Below, piece by piece: positions 20,284-30,200 of a stretch of DNA of 64,000 nt (its first letter is position 1; each line of letters begins with the position of its first letter). The notes beneath the pieces were generated by a model. That model saw only the letters and a list, made by a program, of their open reading frames with translations, made no database searches and was not told where the DNA came from. The stretch spans positions 62,001 to 126,000 of the forward strand of contig CBFFRQ010000018.1 in NCBI GenBank assembly GCA_965644315.1. The letters are read 5' to 3'. This DNA is from Caecitellus pseudoparvulus. Lineage: Eukaryota > Bigyra: Bicosoecida. The translations under genes were made by a program, and so were the position numbers.

Positions 20284-23200
20284 TCAGTGTCGGCGACGAT
20301 GCAGCCCCAGCCCGCGAGGGGTCTGCGGAGACGGCTCGTCATCCTCCTCGGCATCCTCCTCCAGCCACTCCAGCGAGTCAGCGCGCTGCACCCCCTCCAC
20401 GTCGGCCATGGAGTCGAACTCCTCCCCGTCGTCCTGCAGTGATGCCGTCTCCTCCTCCCCCATCCCGTCACTGGCCATGGACCCCACTGGCTGCACGCCA
20501 TCGGGCAGGGAGAAGGTGAACACCTGCCCTGCGCTTCGGCCGTACTCAGGGGACAGCGGCATGTTGCGCGGCAACATGCTGCCCTTGGGCGACAGCACCC
20601 CCCACGTGGGCCCTGGCCCGCCCAGCCCCGACATGACCGAGTGGCGGGCGGTGAGGGGGGCTGCCGCACCCACCTCCGCCCCAGCCCGCCCGGACCGAGC
20701 AGTGGCCATGGGCGACGGCTCTCCAGGTCCGCCAAACGCACCAGCTGCGGCGGCGTCGTCGTGGGCGGAGGAAGCCGTGCGACCCGACGGCAGCGCCTTG
20801 CCCGCCCCCACAGACCGGGTTGACGTGGGCAGCGGGGTCTTGCTGGAAATGGGGGGCAACAGCTTGGGCCGCGGCAGTGCCGGGGCACGGCTGTGCAGCC
20901 CAGGGCGTGCCTTACCCTCTGGCTCGCATGGCTCTGCGCAGTCGTCCAGGAAGTCCTCTGCCGCGGACGACGTCGCCTTGCTCTTACTGCTGCGGGCAGA
21001 GGTGGCGGCCAGCAGCAGTGCCGGCACCTGCGCTGTGGGAGTCACTCCGTCGTCCTGTGACTCCCACGCCAGCAGGTCGTCGTCTGCACCAGCCAGCCCG
21101 ATGGCCTCCTCTGACTCCCCAGTGAGCAGCTCGGGGAGGGGCGGCTGCTCAGTGCTGTGCCCGACCCCCGCTGGGACGCGGGGTGTGCGAGCAGTTCGTG
21201 GTGTGCGCGCGGTTCGTGGTGTGCGCGCGGTTCGTGGTGTGTGCGGCGCATACGTGTGCCCTGTGCCTGGCGTATCCTCCAGCAGAAAGGCATCGGAGTG
21301 GCGCGTGGCGCATGCCGAGCGCACCGCACGCCTACAGCAAGCAGAGCTGCAGAACACCAAACAGGCGACCAAGAACAGCAGCGTGGCCAGGTTCCACAAC
21401 ATGACTCCGGCTTGAAGAGCAGGGGCGGTTACAGGGGGTGGGGGGGAGCCTGCTTGCAGCGCAACCGCAGTGACTTGTGTCGCGATGAGAGACACCAAGG
21501 ACACGCCCTCTGCAACGTTCAGCATGGTGCTGTCGTAAGGGTTGAGCGCCAGCTGAGCGACAAGCGCGCCCATGAGCACCGCGATGACGCCTTGGCTCTG
21601 CAGCAAGGCATCGCCTACCAGCACACTCACCATGGCCAGCCCAGCCTTGCGCAGCAGCACCACCGCCTCCCACATCCACAAGTACTCGCCACACGTGCGC
21701 CGCATGCCGCTCTCTCGAGCCTGGGCAGCCAGCGCAATGGCCTCCTTGGCTGCATCAGGCACCAGTGTGCGCTCAGCCTGCGCCTGCACAACCACCAGGG
21801 GGTCCAGGTAAAAACTCAAGTACAGCAGCCCAAAGCGGCGGCGCATGCGCTGGGAGGCCACTTCATGCCGGTGCAACCACAGCAAGACGACAGCCGCGAT
21901 GGGCAGTCCAAGCGTGACCAGCACCAGGGCAGCTGCCGCCGCTCCAGCCACTGCAGGGTACTCGGCATCCGACGTGGCATGCTGCATGTTGCGCCGTAGA
22001 CGGTACTGCCCGAAGATGGGTTGGTCGTACACATCCAGCACCTGCAGCGCCGTGGCAGTCACAGTGGCCCACACGAGGTACATGAGGAAGATGCCAGCAC
22101 GCCAGGCGGCGGTGTGGACACTTGCCACCTCAGGGCGCACGTCTCCAGGGTGTCCCTTCTCGTCATTGCCAGGCGAGACCTCCGTCTGGCCCGCCTCCAC
22201 CTCAGCCCCCTCAAGCTCGCCAACGCCCTTGAAGGTGAACACGGTGTCGTCCATGACTCCGTCGTCCCCCCTGCCTGAGGGCGACATGACATTGGCCGCG
22301 TGCGGTGCCACACGGCTGCTGGTCTGAGACGCGTCCGACAGGTCTGAGACACTGCGCTCGATCGTGTCGTCCAGGCGAGCTGTTCCGCCGTGGTGCCTAG
22401 CTGTGGCCATGTGCCCCATGCGCAGGGAGGAGGCCGAGCCCGAGCCTGAGTCAGACCCTGGGCCGCTGTTGCCCCCTGCGTGGGGGGGGGCGCCCGGCAG
22501 CATGCGCGCCTGGCTGCCGCCTGACCCGGTAGACATCGCGCCGTCCGCCGCCAGCACAGGGCCCGGTGCATATTTCTCCTCTGACGTGCGAGTGGTGATG
22601 ATGGGGCGCGGGGGGGGCTTGCGCATGGTTCGGCGGGACCGATGCGTGCCCAGTGCAGTGGGCGCAGGCCGTGCTCTGCCTGACATGATGTCGGTCAGAG
22701 CATCCTCTGGCTCCTCGCCTGCTCCTTGCCCTTGACCTGCAAGCGCAGGCACACTGACCAGCTGAACAGGCAGGCTCGAATCACGCCCCGTGGCCATGCC
22801 CAGCAAGGGCGGGACATCCTTGCGGGCCCCGGTGGCAGCCACCCCCATGGAGCTCTGTGGAGCAGCGTCGGGGGTGGCGCCCCTGCCTGCCGCATGCATG
22901 TCAATGCTGGTGCTACTGGGCTCGGCGGGATCAGGCAGACTCAGACTGCCCTGCGTGCCGGAGCGGGAACTGCGCCCCGGAGGCCGCAACAGGTGGGCTC
23001 CAGCCTGGCTGGAGCGCGCAGTGGATCCCGACCCCGCCCTCTCGCGGACAAGGACAGCTGTGGCCTCAGCACCAGACGGTGGGGTTGGCCCGTCGGGCTG
23101 TGGCTTGCCAGTAGGCTTGGCCTGTGGGTTGCGATACTTGCATCCGTTTCCTGCCAGAACAACAAGCACACCTAGCTGGCCCAGAAGCCACGGCAAGCCC

Positions 23201-26200
23201 ACTGCCAGGACAGGCAGAAGCAGAGCCAGGTACAGTTGCATGTAGAGACCAACGCCCATCTCACTGAGCGTGCAGGCCACAGGGGTGGAAGTCAGGGGCA
23301 CGCCCGTCGCTAGTTGCCCCAAGTACGCCACGCCCTCCGCAACAGCCGTTGAGGGGGCGTAGCGCAGCGTGAACAGCAACGCCGCCGCCTGTCCCCACGA
23401 CACAATGATGCGAATGATGCCTGTGAGCATGCGTGACGCCCGCATGCCGTCGCTGTTGTGCTTGGCCAGCGCCGCTGCTGTGGAGGCTGCGATGAGCCCG
23501 CTCTCTGCCGCCGCCTCCTCTGACAATGCTCGAGTGTGAGCTGCCTTCGGGTCTGCCTGCCTCATGAGCTCAGCTGCGCGCAACTCGGCCTCAAAGACAG
23601 CAGCCTGGGCCATGATGACAGCAGTGGAGGCGGCATCCCCGGCCTCCAAGGCAGCACCCGAGGGAGCTTTCAGCGCGTACCACATGACACTGGCCAGCAC
23701 GAGCGCGGCACCCACTGCAATCATGCCAAGTGCGACGTGTGTATCCCAACAAGCTGCACAGCTGGACCTGACAGAAAACGCGTAGCCGGGCTCGCACACT
23801 GCACACAGCGGGCCAGAGTACCCCTGCGCACACTGCACGGCCACGCCTTGCCCCACAGGCATGCACGCCTCTGGAGTAAAGCAAGGCAAGACCTGGTCGC
23901 CAGCGGTCAAGTTGGCGCTCGCAAGAAAGGAGGACGTCTGTAGCAGCACAGGTGCCGTCTGAGACAGCGACCTGGCGGCTGGTGCAGCGGTACCAGCTGC
24001 AAGCTTTCCAGGAGTCGACGCTGCTGTAGTGAGGCCTGTGGCTGAAGGTCGCTCCACAATGCAGTTTTCACACCAATAGCCTTGGCGGACACGCAGGACA
24101 CCACTCGTGCACACGACCCCTGGAGATGAAGGGCAAGGCACGCATCTGTCCTGACTTGGGGTGGGGATCATGCCGTCCGGGCAAGGCGCACACGGCTCTG
24201 TGCCACTTGCTGTGCTGCGAACCTGTCCAACCCCACAAGCGAGGCACACCGACCCCCGTGGCGCGCCTTCGGTGGTGACGGCTTCATAGCCGGGTGCGCA
24301 CAGGCATGCATCTCCGTGAAAGGAAGGCACCTCGAACGGAGCAACACACTGCGCCTCCGGAATGTGCACAAAGACAGGGGACCAAGTGATGTGCTCACCA
24401 GCCAGAAACACAGACACCTGCACGGTTCCGGGCAACAAGGCCTGAAGCGAGACTTCAGCAATGCCATCTTGCAACTCCTGAACCTGTGCTTCCAGGATAG
24501 TTCGCTGCGAGCCGAGAAAGATGCCTGACGTGTTGCCAATGGCAGCAGCCCCGCCCAGTTCCGTGATCAGAACCTCGGGTGTGAAGTCAGCCTCAGACGT
24601 GATGAGGAAGCCGAAGGCATCTTTCGCATGAATCAAGAGCGACGCAGAGTCTGCCTTGGCGTTCGGAGGCAGCACAAGCATGTGGTCAGCCAAGTTCACT
24701 GTTGCGCCGACGGTCCGGTTGGGGAAGCCATCCACGCCTTCGCCGGGGATGGACGTGAACGCTTGTGCGGCAAACACCACTCGACCATCACTGAAGTCAG
24801 AAGTCGATGCACCAGATGAGTACGGCACCAAAGCAGATGACGTGTTGAAGTCGTCTGCCAGGATGGGGTCATGCTGCGCCACGTGCAAGAGCAGAGAGCT
24901 CTGCGCCGGGCTTGCTTGTCCTGACCGGACACGGAGCGAAACCTCAAACGCAAGATTCTCCAGGAAAACGCGGGAGCTCGGCTGACCAGCTACCTGTTTC
25001 CATGCTAAGAAGGGGATGGTGGCCGAGTATTCCCCCGGTGGCAGCAACTCGTCTCGAAGACTGCCCGTGAGCGCGCTGACAGAAAGCGAAACCTCAACTG
25101 GCCGCCCAGGCTGCAGCGAAGACGGAAAGGCGCCAAACTGCGCCGTCCTGCTCAGCCAGGAAGGGAAGTTGGAGTCATTCCAGTTCATGTGCCAAGAGAA
25201 CTCTTCACGTGAGTGAACTTTGAAGGAAACAAACTTCGCCGACCCCGGCAACAGCTCCACTGATGCAACCCTCGGGCACAGCGTCAGACGGGAGGCGTGC
25301 ACCTCCACAGGCACTTCAGCAACAGTCGGGACAGGGCCATGAGTGCGCAATGTGAAGTTGGCAGATTGTGTGAACGGCTGCACGTGCTGTCCGGATGCGT
25401 TTGCATGGATGTAGACAACTCGAACCTCTCCTGGACGCAATACTCCTGAGCAGTCAGCCGGGTCGACAAAGGCCCACGTCAGCGGCGAGGCACAACTCGC
25501 AAACTCCCATGGCAGAAAAACAGGGGAGGGGTTGTGCAGCCGAAAGGGGAAGGGCGCTGTGGTTCCCGGTGATAGCTCGAGTGGCAAGACAGGGGGCTCC
25601 ACCTCCACCTGCACTTCTGCAACAGCGACGTCGACCACAACCTCAGAAGGGCGCTCCAAGGGGACACTCGCAGTCCCATTCACCCAGTGTGTTGTCACGT
25701 TGTCGGCAATGAGAATACTGTGTCGGTACGTGCCCGGGGAAAGCTGCTGAGGGTCTGCCGCCAAGGTGACTTGTGTCCCGCTGCGAGAGGCGGCGAGCCA
25801 ACCTGGGAGATCATCCAGAATGCCCCAACCCCGCCCTTCCTGTGCAAGAACTTGGCTCAATCGGGCCACTATGGGTTGCGAAGCAGGAGTGTGGAGCAGC
25901 AGGTGCCCGTGCCAGTTGGGAACGGGAAACACGTTGACGCCACTGACTCCCGAGACAATGACGAGTGGCACAGGCACCTGCAGGCTGCCACCGAGGCTGT
26001 CGTGCAGAGCAACTGTCAGATTCAAGCGGTGGCCCCATGTGTGGGAGCCAGCCGCTCGGGCCACCTGCACTCGTGTCGGGGCCGTTGAAGGCCCGAGGAG
26101 GCCGGACGCGGCGACCTGCTGGCCAACTTGCAGGGTGAGCCAAGCCCAGGAGGAGGCGGCAGAAGCTGCAATAGGCTGCAACTGCGCCTCAAAGCTTTGC

Positions 26201-26604
26201 AACTCTGTGCAAGGTTGGCCTTGGCTGGTACTGCAGGCCGCAATGCCTGCGGTGACGTTTGCCAGGTTCACGCCAGCCGTGGACACCAGCATGCCGCCGG
26301 GCGGCACGACATCAGTGCCTGCCCCTGCCCCTGCCCTGACTTGAAAAGCGGCCCCGAAGTTCGTGGCAGCCACAGACACGTGGATAGAGGAGGTTCCTGC
26401 CAGCACTCGGTGTGCTGGTACGGTCGCCTTGGGCCGAGCGCACGGCTCGCCACCTTCGGAAGCAAGAGAACCGGCAAGCACACCGCCGCAGCTGAACTGG
26501 CTGAGCGCCCCAGCAGAGTCGCCAATCTGGCCAACGACGACATTATCAGCTAGGAACAGCAGAACGCTGCTTAAGAGCAGCCTCCAGGCACGAGGAATGG
26601 ACAT
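20284..26604 (-). CDS. Large surface protein: signal peptide, beta-rich ectodomain, Cys-rich GCC2/GCC3-like module, multi-pass membrane domain
   Basis: Single exon, 2106 aa. The N-terminal signal peptide is MSIPRAWRLLLSSVLLFLA. Residues about 30-740 are beta-sandwich-like; one part (PGWLAASRSGTQVTL...LSPGTYRHSILIADN) resembles BACON/Ig-like repeats. A Cys-rich block at about 750-850, with CAPCPDGMIPTPSQDRCVPC, resembles the ephrin-receptor-like GCC2/GCC3 module. About eight or nine hydrophobic helices follow: roughly 950-980, 1062-1082, 1118-1155, then after a 320-residue low-complexity loop 1500-1520, 1552-1580, 1645-1685, 1695-1720 and 1730-1750. The pattern LNPYDSTMLNVAEGVSL in the last part is typical of large protist TRP/receptor-like membrane proteins of this architecture. 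The C-terminal tail is disordered and carries RTPRTA repeats. A sensory or adhesion role is only inferred. It heads a divergent promoter with the Nup85-like gene. Confidence 0.8.
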   Translation of the reverse strand: MSIPRAWRLLLSSVLLFLADNVVVGQIGDSAGALSQFSCGGVLAGSLASEGGEPCARPKATVPAHRVLAGTSSIHVSVAATNFGAAFQVRAGAGAGTDVVPPGGMLVSTAGVNLANVTAGIAACSTSQGQPCTELQSFEAQLQPIAASAASSWAWLTLQVGQQVAASGLLGPSTAPTRVQVARAAGSHTWGHRLNLTVALHDSLGGSLQVPVPLVIVSGVSGVNVFPVPNWHGHLLLHTPASQPIVARLSQVLAQEGRGWGILDDLPGWLAASRSGTQVTLAADPQQLSPGTYRHSILIADNVTTHWVNGTASVPLERPSEVVVDVAVAEVQVEVEPPVLPLELSPGTTAPFPFRLHNPSPVFLPWEFASCASPLTWAFVDPADCSGVLRPGEVRVVYIHANASGQHVQPFTQSANFTLRTHGPVPTVAEVPVEVHASRLTLCPRVASVELLPGSAKFVSFKVHSREEFSWHMNWNDSNFPSWLSRTAQFGAFPSSLQPGRPVEVSLSVSALTGSLRDELLPPGEYSATIPFLAWKQVAGQPSSRVFLENLAFEVSLRVRSGQASPAQSSLLLHVAQHDPILADDFNTSSALVPYSSGASTSDFSDGRVVFAAQAFTSIPGEGVDGFPNRTVGATVNLADHMLVLPPNAKADSASLLIHAKDAFGFLITSEADFTPEVLITELGGAAAIGNTSGIFLGSQRTILEAQVQELQDGIAEVSLQALLPGTVQVSVFLAGEHITWSPVFVHIPEAQCVAPFEVPSFHGDACLCAPGYEAVTTEGAPRGSVCLACGVGQVRSTASGTEPCAPCPDGMIPTPSQDRCVPCPSSPGVVCTSGVLRVRQGYWCENCIVERPSATGLTTAASTPGKLAAGTAAPAARSLSQTAPVLLQTSSFLASANLTAGDQVLPCFTPEACMPVGQGVAVQCAQGYSGPLCAVCEPGYAFSVRSSCAACWDTHVALGMIAVGAALVLASVMWYALKAPSGAALEAGDAASTAVIMAQAAVFEAELRAAELMRQADPKAAHTRALSEEAAAESGLIAASTAAALAKHNSDGMRASRMLTGIIRIIVSWGQAAALLFTLRYAPSTAVAEGVAYLGQLATGVPLTSTPVACTLSEMGVGLYMQLYLALLLPVLAVGLPWLLGQLGVLVVLAGNGCKYRNPQAKPTGKPQPDGPTPPSGAEATAVLVRERAGSGSTARSSQAGAHLLRPPGRSSRSGTQGSLSLPDPAEPSSTSIDMHAAGRGATPDAAPQSSMGVAATGARKDVPPLLGMATGRDSSLPVQLVSVPALAGQGQGAGEEPEDALTDIMSGRARPAPTALGTHRSRRTMRKPPPRPIITTRTSEEKYAPGPVLAADGAMSTGSGGSQARMLPGAPPHAGGNSGPGSDSGSGSASSLRMGHMATARHHGGTARLDDTIERSVSDLSDASQTSSRVAPHAANVMSPSGRGDDGVMDDTVFTFKGVGELEGAEVEAGQTEVSPGNDEKGHPGDVRPEVASVHTAAWRAGIFLMYLVWATVTATALQVLDVYDQPIFGQYRLRRNMQHATSDAEYPAVAGAAAAALVLVTLGLPIAAVVLLWLHRHEVASQRMRRRFGLLYLSFYLDPLVVVQAQAERTLVPDAAKEAIALAAQARESGMRRTCGEYLWMWEAVVLLRKAGLAMVSVLVGDALLQSQGVIAVLMGALVAQLALNPYDSTMLNVAEGVSLVSLIATQVTAVALQAGSPPPPVTAPALQAGVMLWNLATLLFLVACLVFCSSACCRRAVRSACATRHSDAFLLEDTPGTGHTYAPHTPRTARTPRTARTPRTARTPRVPAGVGHSTEQPPLPELLTGESEEAIGLAGADDDLLAWESQDDGVTPTAQVPALLLAATSARSSKSKATSSAAEDFLDDCAEPCEPEGKARPGLHSRAPALPRPKLLPPISSKTPLPTSTRSVGAGKALPSGRTASSAHDDAAAAGAFGGPGEPSPMATARSGRAGAEVGAAAPLTARHSVMSGLGGPGPTWGVLSPKGSMLPRNMPLSPEYGRSAGQVFTFSLPDGVQPVGSMASDGMGEEETASLQDDGEEFDSMADVEGVQRADSLEWLEEDAEEDDEPSPQTPRGLGLHRRRH
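21194..21247 (-). repeat. 18-bp tandem repeat coding RTPRTA
   Basis: Three near-perfect 18-bp units (21194, 21212, 21230) lie in the C-terminal tail of the large membrane protein. On the minus strand they encode repeated Arg-Thr-Pro. Thr-Pro sites of this kind could be phosphorylated by proline-directed kinases; that is inference. Confidence 0.85.
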
Positions 26605-27284
26605 GCTCCCGTCCTCGTTGGTGATGTAACGTGGCTACGTCGCAGCGGCCAGATGCCGGACGGCTCGATGTCTAGCGCCCCCTTGCACGCCTCAGCGGCT
26701 GGCTGCCTTCACCAACGCAGCACGATGCGTGTGGTCCCAGGTCCTTGTTCGAGTCGCCTGGAAGTAGGCCCCGCTGCCACGTGCGCAGAGGCACTGGCGT
26801 TGGCGGGGCGACAGGGCAGCTCTGGGTGTGGACGGCGAGCGCGAGCGTTCGAGTGCTAGGCACACAACACATCACATCACGCGTGGACTCTGCAGCTTGC
26901 GTGTCATGTGCACTCTGTTGGTGTTTTGATCTTGCTCACAGAGTGCGCTCGTCGGCGCTTTGCACTGTCTGTACGCGAGGAGTATTAGAGCACTTCTCCC
27001 CAGGACGCCACAGCGCGGCCTGCCCAAGTCAGCGAAAAATCAGGGCTCAGAACTTGGTGCGTATGCGCCCGAGTGCATCCCCCTGGACTGCCCAGGCGGG
27101 GGCTTCCGTCCACGTGCCTTGCCAGCAAAGCTTGCGGCTTTTGGAGTGCACGCTGTATTTCCGCGATCTTTGCAGGTTGTTCTCTCGCCGTCGAGCTCCA
27201 CGCCATGAGCACAGTGTGCGTGGCAGATGCCTTGACTCTTGTTTCTCCCCGCCAACTGCCTTCACGGCCGATCCTGTCTCTGCC
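26605..27284. other. 680-bp divergent intergenic region
   Basis: This lies between the ATG of the minus-strand membrane protein and the preferred ATG of the Nup85-like gene, so it should hold both promoters. I see no TATA box, RNA gene or repeat. The Nup85-like frame stays open through 26745-27284, but the translated sequence there is Cys/Arg-rich and unlike the body of the protein, so I treat it as non-coding. Confidence 0.5.
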
Positions 27285-30200
27285 ATGCACAGACCTGCGT
27301 CCGCTGCCCCGGCTGGCGTTGGGCCGCCGCCCAGTGCAGCGCTCGTATGCCTCATCGAGGATGCCTTCACGACCTTCCTGCGCCTCAAGCGGTGGCAGCA
27401 CCAAGGAGAAAGTGGGCTTGATACCGTTGACGGCACAGATTCGCAGCCCAGCTCCGTCATCCGCAAGGTATCGACGGAGTTCCGACAGTCCCTGAACGCA
27501 GCCGTGCAGGACATGCAAGATGACGGCACAGAGACTAGCGATGGCGGTGCTGTGGCTGGGAGCTTGCCGCTGTGGGAAGTGCTGGAGGGTGTGTCGTCCA
27601 TGTGGCACCTCAGCGAGGTCTGCCTCTTCCGCAGCAGTGGCGAGCCGCACAGCCACACAGCCCTGGTGGCCGTGCTCGAGTGGTTGCAGCAGTACTTTGC
27701 GTCAGGCACGTGCATGTCAGAAGACGAACTCAGCTTGCTGTCCAGCAGGCTCCTGTCCGACCAAGTCGCGACAGAGGTTCTGTGGAACGCTGTGGCGCGC
27801 TGCGTCCTGACAGGCCAGCCACACCTTGCTTCTCCCCTCATCTTTCAATGCTCACGGCTGAACTCAGACCCTCACGCGGTGTCCCTGGCCGAGCTGCTCG
27901 ATGAGTTCCCCAGTGTTCTCGCCGACGCCAGCGCTGCGCACAGCGCCACGGCTGGGCGCTGGCGCCAGTGGCGCGGACGTGTAGTGGGGTACCTTGCCAC
28001 GCTGCCGCAGGCGTCCGCTGGGGACTCTGACGCCCTGATCGCGACGAGGGCCATCTTGGAGACACTCGCATGCAAGCAGTCAGCATTCGAGGACCCTGCT
28101 CCCCAACAAACTCTGCCAGCTGCCAGCATTGTCACTAGCATGGCTGTGCACGGGCAGGTGCCGCCGGCAACCACCCCACCTTCGGCTCAGTTTGAGGTGG
28201 TGCCCCCTGCGTGGGATCAGTGCTTGTCCATTCGTCTACTGTACAGCCAACCTGCAGGGGACTGGTCAGCTGCCTCGGTCGTCGCAGCGCTGCTCGACGC
28301 CCTGAAGGGAGCTGGTGAGGAGTCAGAATTCGTCGCCACCCTGGCTGCTGTGGCTGCCGGGGAGCTTCAGCCGGCTGTTGCGTTTGCAGAAGCACACGGC
28401 GTTCCGCTGCTCGGCTTGTTCTGGGTGGACTTGTTGGCCACGGCCGCACGCTTTGGCCTCCTGCGGGGCCCACAGCCATCCCCCCGACTCGTCTCGCGCC
28501 TCGCCGACGACCTTGTGGCTGCCAGCCTCACGAGCCTGGCTGAGCTGGCCTGTCACCCAGCCCTCCCCGAGGCAGCCCCTGACGCTGACATCCAGCTCGC
28601 AGTCGAAGGAGATGCGGGGGAGGTGGCGGTGCAGGGCACACCACTGCCCCCCCGCCTCCTCCTGCTGGCTGTGGGCACGACAGTGGGGGCGGCAGTGCCC
28701 TCCCAGTCGCCCGCTGCAGATGCCTTGGTGCACCTGTGGACCAAGGTTGGCTGGCATGGTGAGGAGGAGGCCCATACCGTGTGGGCCTACGTGCAACACC
28801 TCGCGGCCGGGCTAGTGGCTCGCACGACTGGCAAGGCGGTGCGCGTGCCCACCACGGCGTTTGGCCTGCCGCACCAGCGAGCCCACCTCGCCCGCTTCGC
28901 CCGGGTGTGCGCGCAGTGCCTGTCTGCTCGCGCAGCTACTATTGTGTGGCTGCGCCTGGCCCAGGTGTGGTCACCCTCTGCCAGTGACCAAGCCGGGCTG
29001 TGGCTGCAGTCTCGTGAGGAGGGGCGGAGCGGCCTCCTGGCTTCTCTTCCTCCCCCCAGCAGCAGCTATGATACGAATGCCTTTGAAGAGTGGGCTGGGC
29101 AGGTCGGGCGTGGCACAGCCTTTGGAGCCTTGGCATGCCAGCGCGCTCTGGCCTGGGCACTCCGGTCCAACCACCAGGCAACGCTGGAGCGCGTGGGGTC
29201 GCACCTCTGCGACCTTGGACTGCAAGCATTGCAGGGCGTGCACATCACAGGCGCACCTGCTCTCGCCGGCGACGCTGGTGAGCTATTCACGCAGCTGGCG
29301 TTTCAGGCGGCGGGTGGGGCGTTGCCTGCCGCCAGTCCGGGGGAGGCGTACACACACCTGGCCGTGGCGCTGGGCTGCATGCCGCGCCTGGCCATTCCTT
29401 CTGCTGCTGCTCCCCACCTCCACTCTGCCGTGAACCTTCTCCGCCTGCTCTCTGCGCTGCATGATGTGCAAGGCTTCACCAGTTGCTTGCCCTTCACCCT
29501 ACAACAGACGTCAGTGTCTGGCCTGCCGCAAGACACCGACCCTGCCTTGCGGCACCTTTCACAACGAGAGGCTTCGAGCCACCTGGACCACTTGTGGAGA
29601 GCAGTGGGCACAGGCATGTGCGAAGTCCTGTGGCGGTCTGGCGGCCCCCTGCATGGGAACTTGGCGCCCGGATGTGTCACGTCGTCCACCGCAGACGCAC
29701 GCACTTCAGCTGCCGTGCTGGTCTGGGCACACGGCAGCGGCCTGCTGGCGAGTGCTGCATCGCCCTTCACAGCAGCACAGGCCACCTCCCTTGTGCGTGT
29801 GGGAGTGGCCCTGTTCTCGCCACTCCTGCAAGAGGCACCCCTCTTCGCGCCATACCAACTGTCCACGCCTGCGCTTGGGCTGCCAACCACTGCAAGCGCT
29901 GTGCAGGTGTACAGAGATGTTCTTGGGAGTGTAGCGCAAGCTGCCTCTCGCTCAGTCATGCTAGCTCCACACGAAGAGCAAGTGTCGGGCTGGGCCAGCG
30001 GTGACCGCGTCGGCGCTTCAGTGCTGAAGGCGCTCTCTGGGACCGTGTGGCGGTACACTGAGGGGGCACTGGGTGCAGGCACAGTGTCCCGTGTCGCACT
30101 GGGCGTTGCGCACATCCCAGTGCCCGGTTTGCCGCAAACAGGGGAGGGAGGCATGCCGCTACTCCCCCCACCCTCCGCCGGGCCCACCCCCTTCGCCTTC

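Noticed and set aside
26735-26765. TTCGAGT resembling a tRNA T-loop
   Set aside because: The flanking bases do not form the T stem, and no acceptor or anticodon arm can be built around it.
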